Of a stretch of 64,000 bases of DNA, positions 24,783-31,875 are shown one piece after another. The position numbers were made by a program, and so were the translations under genes. The notes below the pieces were generated by a model. The model saw only the letters and a program-made list of their open reading frames with translations. It made no database searches and was not told the DNA's origin. Position 1 is the stretch's first letter; the number at the start of each line of letters is the position of its first letter. The stretch is from the NCBI RefSeq assembly GCF_000330885.1, contig NC_020062.1:1248374-1312373 (forward strand), given 5' to 3'. This stretch comes from Rhizobium tropici CIAT 899 (GTDB lineage: Bacteria > Pseudomonadota > Alphaproteobacteria > Rhizobiales > Rhizobiaceae).

Positions 24783-26006
24783 ATGTCCAATCAGCATGGT
24801 CCGGCCTCCATCGCCGACTTCAGAATCGCCGCGCAACGCGCATTGCCGAAAATGGTTTTTGATTTCTTCGACGGCGGCGCCGGCTCGGAACTCACATTGC
24901 GCGAAAACAGGGCTGCATTGGATCGGATCCGTCTCGTCGGCTCTGCGCCGGTCGATGTTGGCCACCGCTCGGCGGCCATCTCGCTCTTCGGCAAACCGCT
25001 CTCAATGCCGATCATCATCGGGCCGACCGGGCTGGCGGGTGCTGCATGGCCCGCGGGCGACCAGGCATTGACCCGGGCAGCCGCACAAGCAGGAATCCCC
25101 TTTGTCATGAGTTCGGCGGCCAGCGCGTCCATGGAAGCCGTGGCAGCTGCCGGTGAAGGCAGGAAGTGGTTTCAGCTCTACCTGTTCCGGGACCGCGAGG
25201 TGAGCCTTAGACTATTGCAGCACGCTCAGGCCTTGGGCTTCGAAGCAATCGAGATCACCGTCGACAACGCCATTCCCGGCAGGCGGCTGCGCGATGCCCG
25301 CAATGGATTTTCACTGCCGTTCCGCTGGACGCCAAGAAAGCTCCTGAGCCTTGCCACCCATCCCGGCTGGGCATTGCGGATGGCGCGCGCCGGTGCACCG
25401 AGGCTGGAGGTCATGGCGGCCGAGTTCGACCTCAGATCCGCCGCCACCATCGCCGAGGTGATGGAACAGCAACTCGATCCGACCGTGTCCTGGGACGATA
25501 TCGCTTTCATACGCGACCGCTGGAAAGGCCCCTTGATCCTTAAGGGGCTGCTCGATCCAGTGCAGGGGGCAAGGGCAGCCGAATTGGGACTGGACGGTAT
25601 CGTCGTCAGCAATCATGGCGGCCGGCAGCTCGATGGAGCCGTTGCAAGTATCGATATGCTGCCGGAATTCGCCGCCGCCGTGGCCGGTCGGCTCGCCATT
25701 CTCGTCGACAGCGGATTTCGCAGCGGCACCGACATCATCAAGGCGCTTGCCCTTGGCGCCACGGCTGTGCAGCTCGGCCGTGCAACGCTCTATGCGCTTG
25801 CGAGCGGCGGCGAGGAAGCGGTCTCCCGCGCTTTGAGCATCCTCGCTGCAGAACTCGATGTCGCCCAGGCGATGACGGGTTCACCGACCATCGCCGATAT
25901 CGGCCCTGCAAAGCTACGGCTGCCGCCGCCCTTGATCCGGACCGAAAGGGTGGCGACACCTGGCGAGCTCGCCTCATCCCGCCCGCAAACCTTCGCAGCC
26001 GCTTGA
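24783..26006 (+). CDS. FMN-dependent alpha-hydroxy-acid dehydrogenase, (S)-mandelate dehydrogenase-like
   Basis: 407 residues. The fold and many segments follow Pseudomonas (S)-mandelate dehydrogenase: LPKMVFDFFDGGAGSE near 21-36, IIGPTGLAGAAWP (78-90), WFQLYLF, GLLDP and SNHGGRQLDG (276-285) with the catalytic H278 and R281, then LVDSGFRSGTDIIKALALGATAVQLGR for the FMN phosphate. K254 fits the FMN-binding lysine. The Tyr that binds the substrate carboxylate in this family (Tyr24 of glycolate oxidase) is Phe26 here. The enzyme should oxidise an L/(S)-2-hydroxy acid, probably aromatic. It lies 36 bases after the FAD enzyme gene, with GGGAGGGAA as ribosome binding site. Confidence 0.92.
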   Translation: MSNQHGPASIADFRIAAQRALPKMVFDFFDGGAGSELTLRENRAALDRIRLVGSAPVDVGHRSAAISLFGKPLSMPIIIGPTGLAGAAWPAGDQALTRAAAQAGIPFVMSSAASASMEAVAAAGEGRKWFQLYLFRDREVSLRLLQHAQALGFEAIEITVDNAIPGRRLRDARNGFSLPFRWTPRKLLSLATHPGWALRMARAGAPRLEVMAAEFDLRSAATIAEVMEQQLDPTVSWDDIAFIRDRWKGPLILKGLLDPVQGARAAELGLDGIVVSNHGGRQLDGAVASIDMLPEFAAAVAGRLAILVDSGFRSGTDIIKALALGATAVQLGRATLYALASGGEEAVSRALSILAAELDVAQAMTGSPTIADIGPAKLRLPPPLIRTERVATPGELASSRPQTFAAA

Positions 26007-26044
26007 ACGAATTTTCCGAAAACCCTTCCGAGGAGATCATTCCC

Positions 26045-27025
26045 ATGCGCCGTAGAACTGCTCTGTTTCACGCCCTCGCCCTCTCAGCATTGCTGATGCC
26101 GCTGCCCACAGCGACCGCATTTGCAGCCGACAAGACGGTGGCACTGACCTATATCGTCGAACACCCGGCCATAGATGCGGCCCGCAAAGGGATCGTCGAT
26201 GCGCTGGCGGATGCCGGCTTCGTTGACGGCAAAACCATCACGCTCGATGTCGCCAGCGCTCAAGGGAGCATGCCGACGCAAACGCAGATCGCAAAAACAT
26301 TCGCCGGTAAATCGCCCGACCTGATCGTCGCCATTTCCACCCCCTCCGCCCAAGCTTGCCAGGCCGCGGCCAAAGGAGCGATCCCGATCGTGTTTTCTGC
26401 GGTAACAGATCCCGTTGCGGCAAAATTGGTCAAAAGCTTCACGCAGCCCGACGGCACGCTGACCGGAACCAGCGACAGACAGCCTTTGAACCTCACCTTT
26501 GAACTCATCCACAAACTGACGCCAACGGCAACGAAGGTCGGCGTTCTCTACAATGCCGGCGAAGCCAACTCTGTCGCGCAGGTGGCGGACATGAAAGCGG
26601 CAGCGGCGAAATTCGGTATCAGCATCGTCGAGGCGACGGCCGCGCAGTCGGCCGCCGTGCCGGATGCCGCCCGCAGCCTGGTCGGCAAGGCCGACGTCAT
26701 CCTGCTGCCGACCGACAGCACAGTGGTTTCGGCGGTTGAAAGCGTGGTCAAGGTCGGTGTCGATGCAAAGATCCCGGTCTATGCCAGCGACACCAACTCC
26801 GTCGAACGCGGCGCAATGGCTGCGCTTGGCTTCAATTACTATAAGCTCGGGCGGCTGACGGGCGAGATCGCCGCCAAAGTTCTGAACGGCGCGAAGCCCG
26901 CCGACATCCCGGTTGGAACTCTGGACAGCGAGGATCTCTACCTCAATCTCGTCTCGGCCAAGAAGATGGGCGTCACTCTGTCCGAGGCCACGACGCAAAG
27001 CGCAGCAAAGGTGATCGCACAATGA
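26045..27025 (+). CDS. ABC importer substrate-binding protein, TrpX family
   Basis: 326 residues from the ATG at 26045, with CGAGGAG upstream. Residues 1-28 are a signal peptide (LALSALLMPLPTATAFA/AD). The mature part is an ABC_sub_bind (PF04392-type) protein: YIVEHPAIDAARKGIVDAL, SAQGSMPTQTQIAKTF, IPIVFSAVTDPVAAKLV, GVLYNAGEANS and ILLPTDSTVVSAVESVV. TrpX relatives bind aromatic amino acids or similar compounds and feed a TrpYZ permease/ATPase pair, which is encoded directly downstream. The gene follows two hydroxy-acid dehydrogenases on the same strand, so an aromatic acid is a reasonable ligand. Confidence 0.9.
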   Translation: MRRRTALFHALALSALLMPLPTATAFAADKTVALTYIVEHPAIDAARKGIVDALADAGFVDGKTITLDVASAQGSMPTQTQIAKTFAGKSPDLIVAISTPSAQACQAAAKGAIPIVFSAVTDPVAAKLVKSFTQPDGTLTGTSDRQPLNLTFELIHKLTPTATKVGVLYNAGEANSVAQVADMKAAAAKFGISIVEATAAQSAAVPDAARSLVGKADVILLPTDSTVVSAVESVVKVGVDAKIPVYASDTNSVERGAMAALGFNYYKLGRLTGEIAAKVLNGAKPADIPVGTLDSEDLYLNLVSAKKMGVTLSEATTQSAAKVIAQ

Positions 27026-27954
27026 GCCTGATTGCCTTTTCCGGCGCCTGCGAGGCAGGCCTGCTGTTTGCCCTCGTTGCCCTTGGCGTCTATCTTTCGT
27101 TTCGGGTGCTCGATTTCCCCGATCTGACTGTCGATGGCAGCTTTCCGCTGGGCGCTGCAGTCGCAGCATCCGCGATTATGGCTGGCATCCCGCCTATCGT
27201 CGCAACACTCCTCGGCTTTGCGGCGGGCGCGGTCGCCGGCTTCGTAACGGCATTTCTGTCGGTTCGCTTGAAGATCATGAACCTGCTGGCGGGTATCCTG
27301 ACCATGGTTGCACTGTTTTCGATCAACCTGCGCATCATGGGCAAGCCGAACATATCGCTCTACGGCACCGACACCATATTTTCCTGGATCGGCACGATCG
27401 CCGCACTCGGGGTCTGGGGCAATACAATATTGCTTCTCTGCATCGTAGTGGCCGCAAAGAGTCTGGTTGACTGGTTCCTCGCGACACACATGGGACTTGC
27501 CTTGCGTGCAACCGGCGCCAACCCGAAGATGGCCGAGGCGCAGGCCGTCGACAACGGCCGCATGGTCATGCTTGGCATGGCTCTCGCCAACGGCCTCGTT
27601 GGCCTTGCCGGAGCGCTGTATGCCGAAAGCCAGGGCGTTGCCGATGTCTCCATGGGTATCGGCACCATCGTCACCGGTCTTGCCGCCGTCATTATCGGCG
27701 AGACAATCGTCGGCACCGGGTCGGTTGCACGCGCCACTCTGGGCTGCATCCTCGGCGCTTTGATCTACCGGCTGGTCATCGCGCTGGCGCTCGATGGGGG
27801 CGTGATCGGGATCCAGGCGCAGGATCTCAATCTGGTAACCGCACTGGTGGTCGCCGTTGCCGTGATGATTTCAAAAACGCGGATGAAGAAGCTGCCCACC
27901 ATCAGGCGTACCCGGCTGTCGGAGCCGTCGAAAGCAGAAGGAGCAGCCTCATGA
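27022..27954 (+). CDS. ABC importer permease, TrpY-like (BPD_transp_2)
   Basis: 310 residues with about nine hydrophobic segments. FRVLDFPDLTVDGSFPLGAA near residue 28 is a strong mark of this permease group, as is GLALRATGANPKMAEAQAVD, the cytoplasmic loop for ATPase docking. Its ATG overlaps the stop of the binding-protein gene (ATGA), and its own stop overlaps the ATPase start. It carries the ligand of the TrpX-like protein across the inner membrane. Confidence 0.92.
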   Translation: MSLIAFSGACEAGLLFALVALGVYLSFRVLDFPDLTVDGSFPLGAAVAASAIMAGIPPIVATLLGFAAGAVAGFVTAFLSVRLKIMNLLAGILTMVALFSINLRIMGKPNISLYGTDTIFSWIGTIAALGVWGNTILLLCIVVAAKSLVDWFLATHMGLALRATGANPKMAEAQAVDNGRMVMLGMALANGLVGLAGALYAESQGVADVSMGIGTIVTGLAAVIIGETIVGTGSVARATLGCILGALIYRLVIALALDGGVIGIQAQDLNLVTALVVAVAVMISKTRMKKLPTIRRTRLSEPSKAEGAAS

Positions 27955-28751
27955 TGCTGAAACTCGATACGATCTCCGTCACGTTCAATCCTGGCACCGC
28001 TCTCGAAGTAGCCGCCCTGCGTGGCGCTTCGTTGGCCATTCCCCATGGCCAGTTCGTAACCGTGATCGGCAGCAATGGTGCAGGAAAATCCACGCTGCTT
28101 TCGGCCATTGCCGGCGCAATTTCACCCGACAAAGGCCGGATCGTGATTGATGGCGTAGACGTCACGCGACTGTCCGCCCAAGCGCGGGCGCGATTCATCG
28201 GCCGCGTATTTCAGGACCCACGGATCGGAACCTGTGAAGCTCTTACCGTCGAGGAAAATCTTGCGCTCGCCTCCGCACGCGCCGGGCGACGAGGACTGTC
28301 CCTTGCGCTTGGCGGGAGACGTGGCCGCTCGCGATTTGAGGAACAGCTCGCCGGCCTTGGGCTCGGACTTGAAACGAAGCTTAGAGCGCGAATTGGCACA
28401 CTTTCCGGCGGTCAACGGCAGGCGGTAAGCCTGCTGATGGCAACGTTGCTGCCAATGAAGATACTTCTTCTCGACGAACATACAGCCGCACTTGACCCCA
28501 AGGCAGCAGCGCGCATCCTGGCACTTTCGGCGGAGATCAGCGAGCGTCAGCATCTCACCACGCTGATGGTCACGCACAGCATGCGGCATGCTCTCGATTA
28601 TGGCCAGCGCACAATCATGATGAGTGGCGGACGCATCGTGCTTGATGTTGCAGGCGATGAACGGGCAGGTTACGACGTCCCCGACCTGATCGCCCTGTTC
28701 GGGGCAGTGAGCGGCGGCGAGATCGCCGAGGACAGGCTTCTGCTTGCTTGA
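27951..28751 (+). CDS. ABC importer ATP-binding protein, TrpZ-like
   Basis: 266 residues. Walker A GSNGAGKST, Q-loop GRVFQDPRIGTCEALTVEENL, signature LSGGQRQAVSLLMATL and Walker B ILLLDEHTAALDPK; the switch His is in MVTHSMRHAL. The DEHTAALDP version of Walker B is typical of this group. It energises the permease encoded just upstream, whose stop overlaps the start of this gene by four bases. Confidence 0.93.
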   Translation: MMLKLDTISVTFNPGTALEVAALRGASLAIPHGQFVTVIGSNGAGKSTLLSAIAGAISPDKGRIVIDGVDVTRLSAQARARFIGRVFQDPRIGTCEALTVEENLALASARAGRRGLSLALGGRRGRSRFEEQLAGLGLGLETKLRARIGTLSGGQRQAVSLLMATLLPMKILLLDEHTAALDPKAAARILALSAEISERQHLTTLMVTHSMRHALDYGQRTIMMSGGRIVLDVAGDERAGYDVPDLIALFGAVSGGEIAEDRLLLA

Positions 28752-28800
28752 TTGCTGCCCGGAGTGGCCGCTTGTTTTCACAGTTGCGCTGGAATATATC

Positions 28801-28814
28801 TGCAATATGCAATT
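28801..28814 (+). promoter_or_regulatory. Shared operator-like motif, copy spanning the marR start codon
   Basis: TGCAATATGCAATT has the same fixed bases TGCAA-N3-GCAATT as the copies near 20080 and 21265. The ATG at 28807 lies inside it, so bound regulator would cover the transcription or translation start: a layout suited to self-repression. Confidence 0.6.
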
Positions 28815-29358
28815 AAAAAATGATCAACCTGAAAATGGGCTGGCGGAGGAACGCGAGGATGGGACGGCATTAAAGCCGGCCTTCCGGCTCGATCGCTGGA
28901 TACCCTATCGAATGTTTCTGGTGGCAAGCAGCACCGCTGAGCTGCTCGCGTCCTATTACGGGCCAAGATACGGTCTGTCGCAAGCCTCGTGGCGAATTCT
29001 CGCCATCGCCGGTGGCCGTCCCGGGCTTTCGAGCAAGGAAATCTGCCACGCAGGCGCGCTCGATCAATTTGCCGTCAGCCGCGGTATCGCGCAACTGGTT
29101 TCGCTGGGCTTTGCCCGGCGCAACGCCGGCGCGGGCGACCGGCGGTTTTCGGCCGTCGAACTCACATCCGAGGGCTACAAGGTGCTCGACGAGATCGTGT
29201 CGATCGGTCAAGCGATGGAGGCACGCATCCTCGAAAGCCTGTCTGAACACGAGCGCGAGTTGCTCCATGCCATGCTCGATCGCATCGAGGATGCTTGCGC
29301 TGGAGCTGTCGCTCGTGGGTGGCAGGCCGTGGTTGGCGACGTCAGATCTGGAGGCTGA
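28807..29358 (+). CDS. MarR-family transcriptional regulator
   Basis: 183 residues from the ATG at 28807; the frame is open further upstream to 28744, but the chosen product has the expected MarR size. The winged HTH lies around GLSQASWRILAIAGGRPGLSSKEICHAGALDQFAVSRGIAQLVSLGFARRNAGAGDRRFSAVELT split over residues 60-120, with the usual wing (GDRRFSAVELTSEGY). It lies 55 bases after the ATPase gene and may be the last gene of the operon or have its own promoter. It is the only regulator encoded in 20181-29358 and so the best candidate to bind the shared motif; its ligand would be the imported aromatic acid. Confidence 0.88.
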   Translation: MQLKNDQPENGLAEEREDGTALKPAFRLDRWIPYRMFLVASSTAELLASYYGPRYGLSQASWRILAIAGGRPGLSSKEICHAGALDQFAVSRGIAQLVSLGFARRNAGAGDRRFSAVELTSEGYKVLDEIVSIGQAMEARILESLSEHERELLHAMLDRIEDACAGAVARGWQAVVGDVRSGG

Positions 29359-29372
29359 TCCAATTCGGCATG

Positions 29373-29408
29373 CAAGCGGCCCGGCACATGGCTGAAACCA
29401 GCCGCTTG
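29373..29408 (+). terminator. Possible transcription terminator after marR
   Basis: CAAGCGGC and GCCGCTTG form an 8-bp stem around a 20-base loop, followed by TTCTT. The loop is long and the T-tract weak, so it is only a moderate candidate. It may end the operon before the convergent MYG1-type gene. Confidence 0.45.
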
Positions 29409-29451
29409 TTCTTCCCGACATTTGCGGCATGTGCCGATGGCGAGCCGAGCC

Positions 29452-30393
29452 TTAGTTCGAGACTCGATCGGCTCCTTTTTCCACGTCCTCTACCGCTAAC
29501 CTAGCGAGAGCGAGTATAGCTTCCCGCGTTTTGGCGGCGGCAATAAAACGGCCGTTATGGCAGAAGCTGGCTCCCTCGACCCCCGTCGCCACCTCCAAAT
29601 CGCGCCCGCTCAACCCCGCCCAGGCCGCCGGCAGGTCGGCGCGCAGCTCGAAACCTTCCTCCGCGCGGCGAATTCCCGTCAGGCACCAATCGGTCTCGCG
29701 CGGATGGACCACGAACAGGAGGTGATCGGCACCTGCCTTCATGATGGCCGGACGAAACGGCATGCCCATCGGCAGCTCGAGAACACGGGCCTCCCCCGCG
29801 GACGCAATCGCCTTCAGAACCAGGGTTTCAGCGCGCAGTTTCGCATGGATCCCGGCAATCTTTGCTTCAACAAAACTGCGGGCGATCGCAACCGCGGCAT
29901 GGAAGGCTCGTTCGGTCGCCTCCGAATCCGGATCGTCGAAGACAGGCTTCAATGTTTCGAGCAGGGACGGCAGGGTCAATCCCGCCAGCAGACCGGCGCT
30001 ATCCGGGCTGAGTGCGCCATTGTCGACCAGGTCGATCGGCAACACGAAGCTGGCATCGAAGGCGGCATGCATTGTCTCGACGAAGGCGCCCGGAACAGAG
30101 AGAGCGGTCAGATAGTCACGACCGAAATGTTTCCAGATCAAGCCGAACGAGCTGAAAGGCTGACCATCGTTGCGCTGCGGGGCGCCGCGCTGGTGATGAT
30201 CGAAAATCCCGGCAGCCACGTCATAGGCGCCGCCGACATCATAGACGATGCGATCGGCGCCGGGGGTGATCCATTCCGGCGCCCTGCTGCGAACAAGCCG
30301 TGCTTCAGGGAAAAGCTGCGTGAGAATGACACTGGACAACACTTCGTCGGCATGAAAGCCGCCGGAATGCGTGACGAGGAAATTTGGAGCCAT
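29452..30393 (-). CDS. MYG1-family (UPF0160) metal-dependent hydrolase
   Basis: 313 residues from the ATG at 30391-30393. It begins with VTHSGGFHADEVLSSVILTQLFP, then has IVYDVGGAYD and GIFDHHQRGAP. The FHADE and DHH motifs hold the predicted metal ligands of the DHH-like MYG1 family. Further typical blocks are LPIDLVDNG and LFVVHPRETDWCL. The eukaryotic relatives are 3'-5' RNA exonucleases of nucleus and mitochondria; bacterial members are little studied. The gene stands alone between a MarR gene (convergent) and a diguanylate cyclase gene (same strand, 145 bases downstream). Confidence 0.9.
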   Translation of the reverse strand: MAPNFLVTHSGGFHADEVLSSVILTQLFPEARLVRSRAPEWITPGADRIVYDVGGAYDVAAGIFDHHQRGAPQRNDGQPFSSFGLIWKHFGRDYLTALSVPGAFVETMHAAFDASFVLPIDLVDNGALSPDSAGLLAGLTLPSLLETLKPVFDDPDSEATERAFHAAVAIARSFVEAKIAGIHAKLRAETLVLKAIASAGEARVLELPMGMPFRPAIMKAGADHLLFVVHPRETDWCLTGIRRAEEGFELRADLPAAWAGLSGRDLEVATGVEGASFCHNGRFIAAAKTREAILALARLAVEDVEKGADRVSN

Positions 30394-30537
30394 ACGGCCA
30401 TAGCCTTACTGTTCGCGAATTGGACAGCCCGGCAGATAACGAGTTTCGGCCATCATCTCAACCGCCTATAGCAAAAGTAAGGGATCAGGTGCTGCCGTTG
30501 CTGAGCAGCAGAACGATGTGCAAGCGTGAATCGACAT

Positions 30538-31434
30538 TCAGGCAGCGCGAACCCGATCGCGGCCGCTAAGCTTAGCAGCGTAGAGAGCCTGATCGGCACG
30601 CCGATACAAATCTGGGGCGCTATCGGTTTCCAGGCAGGCAGCAATGCCCGCCGAGCAGGTGTAGCCGAAATCCGGCGAGGCCGTGAGCGGTCGGGAAAAC
30701 CGGATCGTCGTCAACATCCGTTCAATGAGTTCGATTGCATCTTGCTGCGCCGTCCCCGGCATGACGAGTACGAATTCCTCGCCGCCGACGCGCCCGAAAC
30801 AGTCGGTACGCCGCACATATTGATGGAGCCTATGTGCAAAATCCTGCAGGACGAGATCTCCAGCGTCGTGACCGTGCCTATCGTTGATCAGTTTGAAATT
30901 GTCGATATCGAATACGGCAAGGCATCCGATATCGCCAACCCTGGCGCCGGCCAGCATATCGTCTATTCGCGCCATGACGAAACGGCGATTGCCGATCCCT
31001 GTGAGCTCGTCGGTTTGAGAAGCCTTGATGGCCTGGTCGCGATCTTGCCGGACGCTTCGGCTTTCGGCACGCAGCGTTGTTATATCGCTCGCAATGCACA
31101 GCATCCAGCCATTCTTCTGCATGGTTTCGGTCATCCAAAGCCAGCGACCGTCCACCAAATCCGTCTCGAAGGCGCGATAGCCGATCTTCCCGCGACGTGA
31201 CTGCGTCGACCGTAGCCATCCGTCGAAGTCGACTGTGCGAATGACCGTACCGCGCCCAAGTGTGAAGTTGCGCCGCATCAGATCCGGCCATAGCGGAGCT
31301 TCATCGGGATCGATAAAATAGGCTGATCGAAAGGCAGGGTTCGCATATCGCAACCGATCCTCGGCGTCATAAACCGCCATAAGCGTCGAACTGGTCGCAC
31401 AAAGGTGCAGAAGCTGTTCGATCATTTCGTCCAT
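30538..31434 (-). CDS. Diguanylate cyclase with PAS domain
   Basis: 298 residues from the ATG at 31432-31434. A PAS-like sensor domain covers about residues 10-118 (MAVYDAEDRLRYANPAFRSAYF). A GGDEF domain covers about 140-296, with DELTGIGNRR, FDIDNFKLINDRHGHDAGD and the active site GGEEF at 217-221. RRTD at 208-211 is an intact RxxD inhibitory site, five residues before the active site, so product feedback is expected. It makes cyclic di-GMP from two GTP in the cytoplasm; no membrane segment is seen. The signal sensed by the PAS domain is unknown. Confidence 0.93.
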   Translation of the reverse strand: MDEMIEQLLHLCATSSTLMAVYDAEDRLRYANPAFRSAYFIDPDEAPLWPDLMRRNFTLGRGTVIRTVDFDGWLRSTQSRRGKIGYRAFETDLVDGRWLWMTETMQKNGWMLCIASDITTLRAESRSVRQDRDQAIKASQTDELTGIGNRRFVMARIDDMLAGARVGDIGCLAVFDIDNFKLINDRHGHDAGDLVLQDFAHRLHQYVRRTDCFGRVGGEEFVLVMPGTAQQDAIELIERMLTTIRFSRPLTASPDFGYTCSAGIAACLETDSAPDLYRRADQALYAAKLSGRDRVRAA

Positions 31435-31875
31435 ATCGGTTCCTGCTAATTCAGCCGCACAATACTTATCGCAGAATCGCCGCGAGAAAAGGGGTGGGGC
31501 AGCTGGACGGAATTGGCTCGCCCCTTCCATTTGCTTTAGCGGCCACCCGATCGATTGATTGCGCGAAATCGCCGAATCATTGGAAGTACTTATGCGATTT
31601 CCGCACCAAGCATCTTTAAACCTATAGGCGCAATCCCTACGTGGTCTACCGTTATGTCTATCAAGGCAACACCGATGTGAGATTACTCACGACCACGCAG
31701 TTCCCCAGTGGGGACTGGGGACGCGCGGTCATTTTTCCAGACAATAAGCAGCCCAAACCTTCGACACACCCTTGGTGCGTCGAGTGCTTAGGCGCGCAAT
31801 CTCCCCGTCTTATCAACCAATACCAACCGGGCGGCTGTCGGGTGGATGAACCCGTGCGCCCATAGGAGAGAAGAG
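31435..31875. other. Long divergent leader between diguanylate cyclase and flotillin-like genes
   Basis: 441 bases without a gene. The flotillin-like gene therefore has a long 5' region. A compact hairpin lies at 31703-31720. I could not match the leader to a known riboswitch class. Confidence 0.5.
31703..31720 (+). other. Compact hairpin in the leader of the flotillin-like gene
   Basis: CCCCAGT, loop GGGG, ACTGGGG: a perfect 7-bp stem. A short T-run (ATTTTT) comes 11 bases later, too far for a standard terminator. It may be part of a structured leader. Confidence 0.45.

Noticed and set aside
29557..30471. Plus-strand frame of 304 codons opposite the MYG1-type gene
   Set aside because: The opposite strand carries the FHADE and DHH motifs; the plus frame has no domain and unlikely residue composition.
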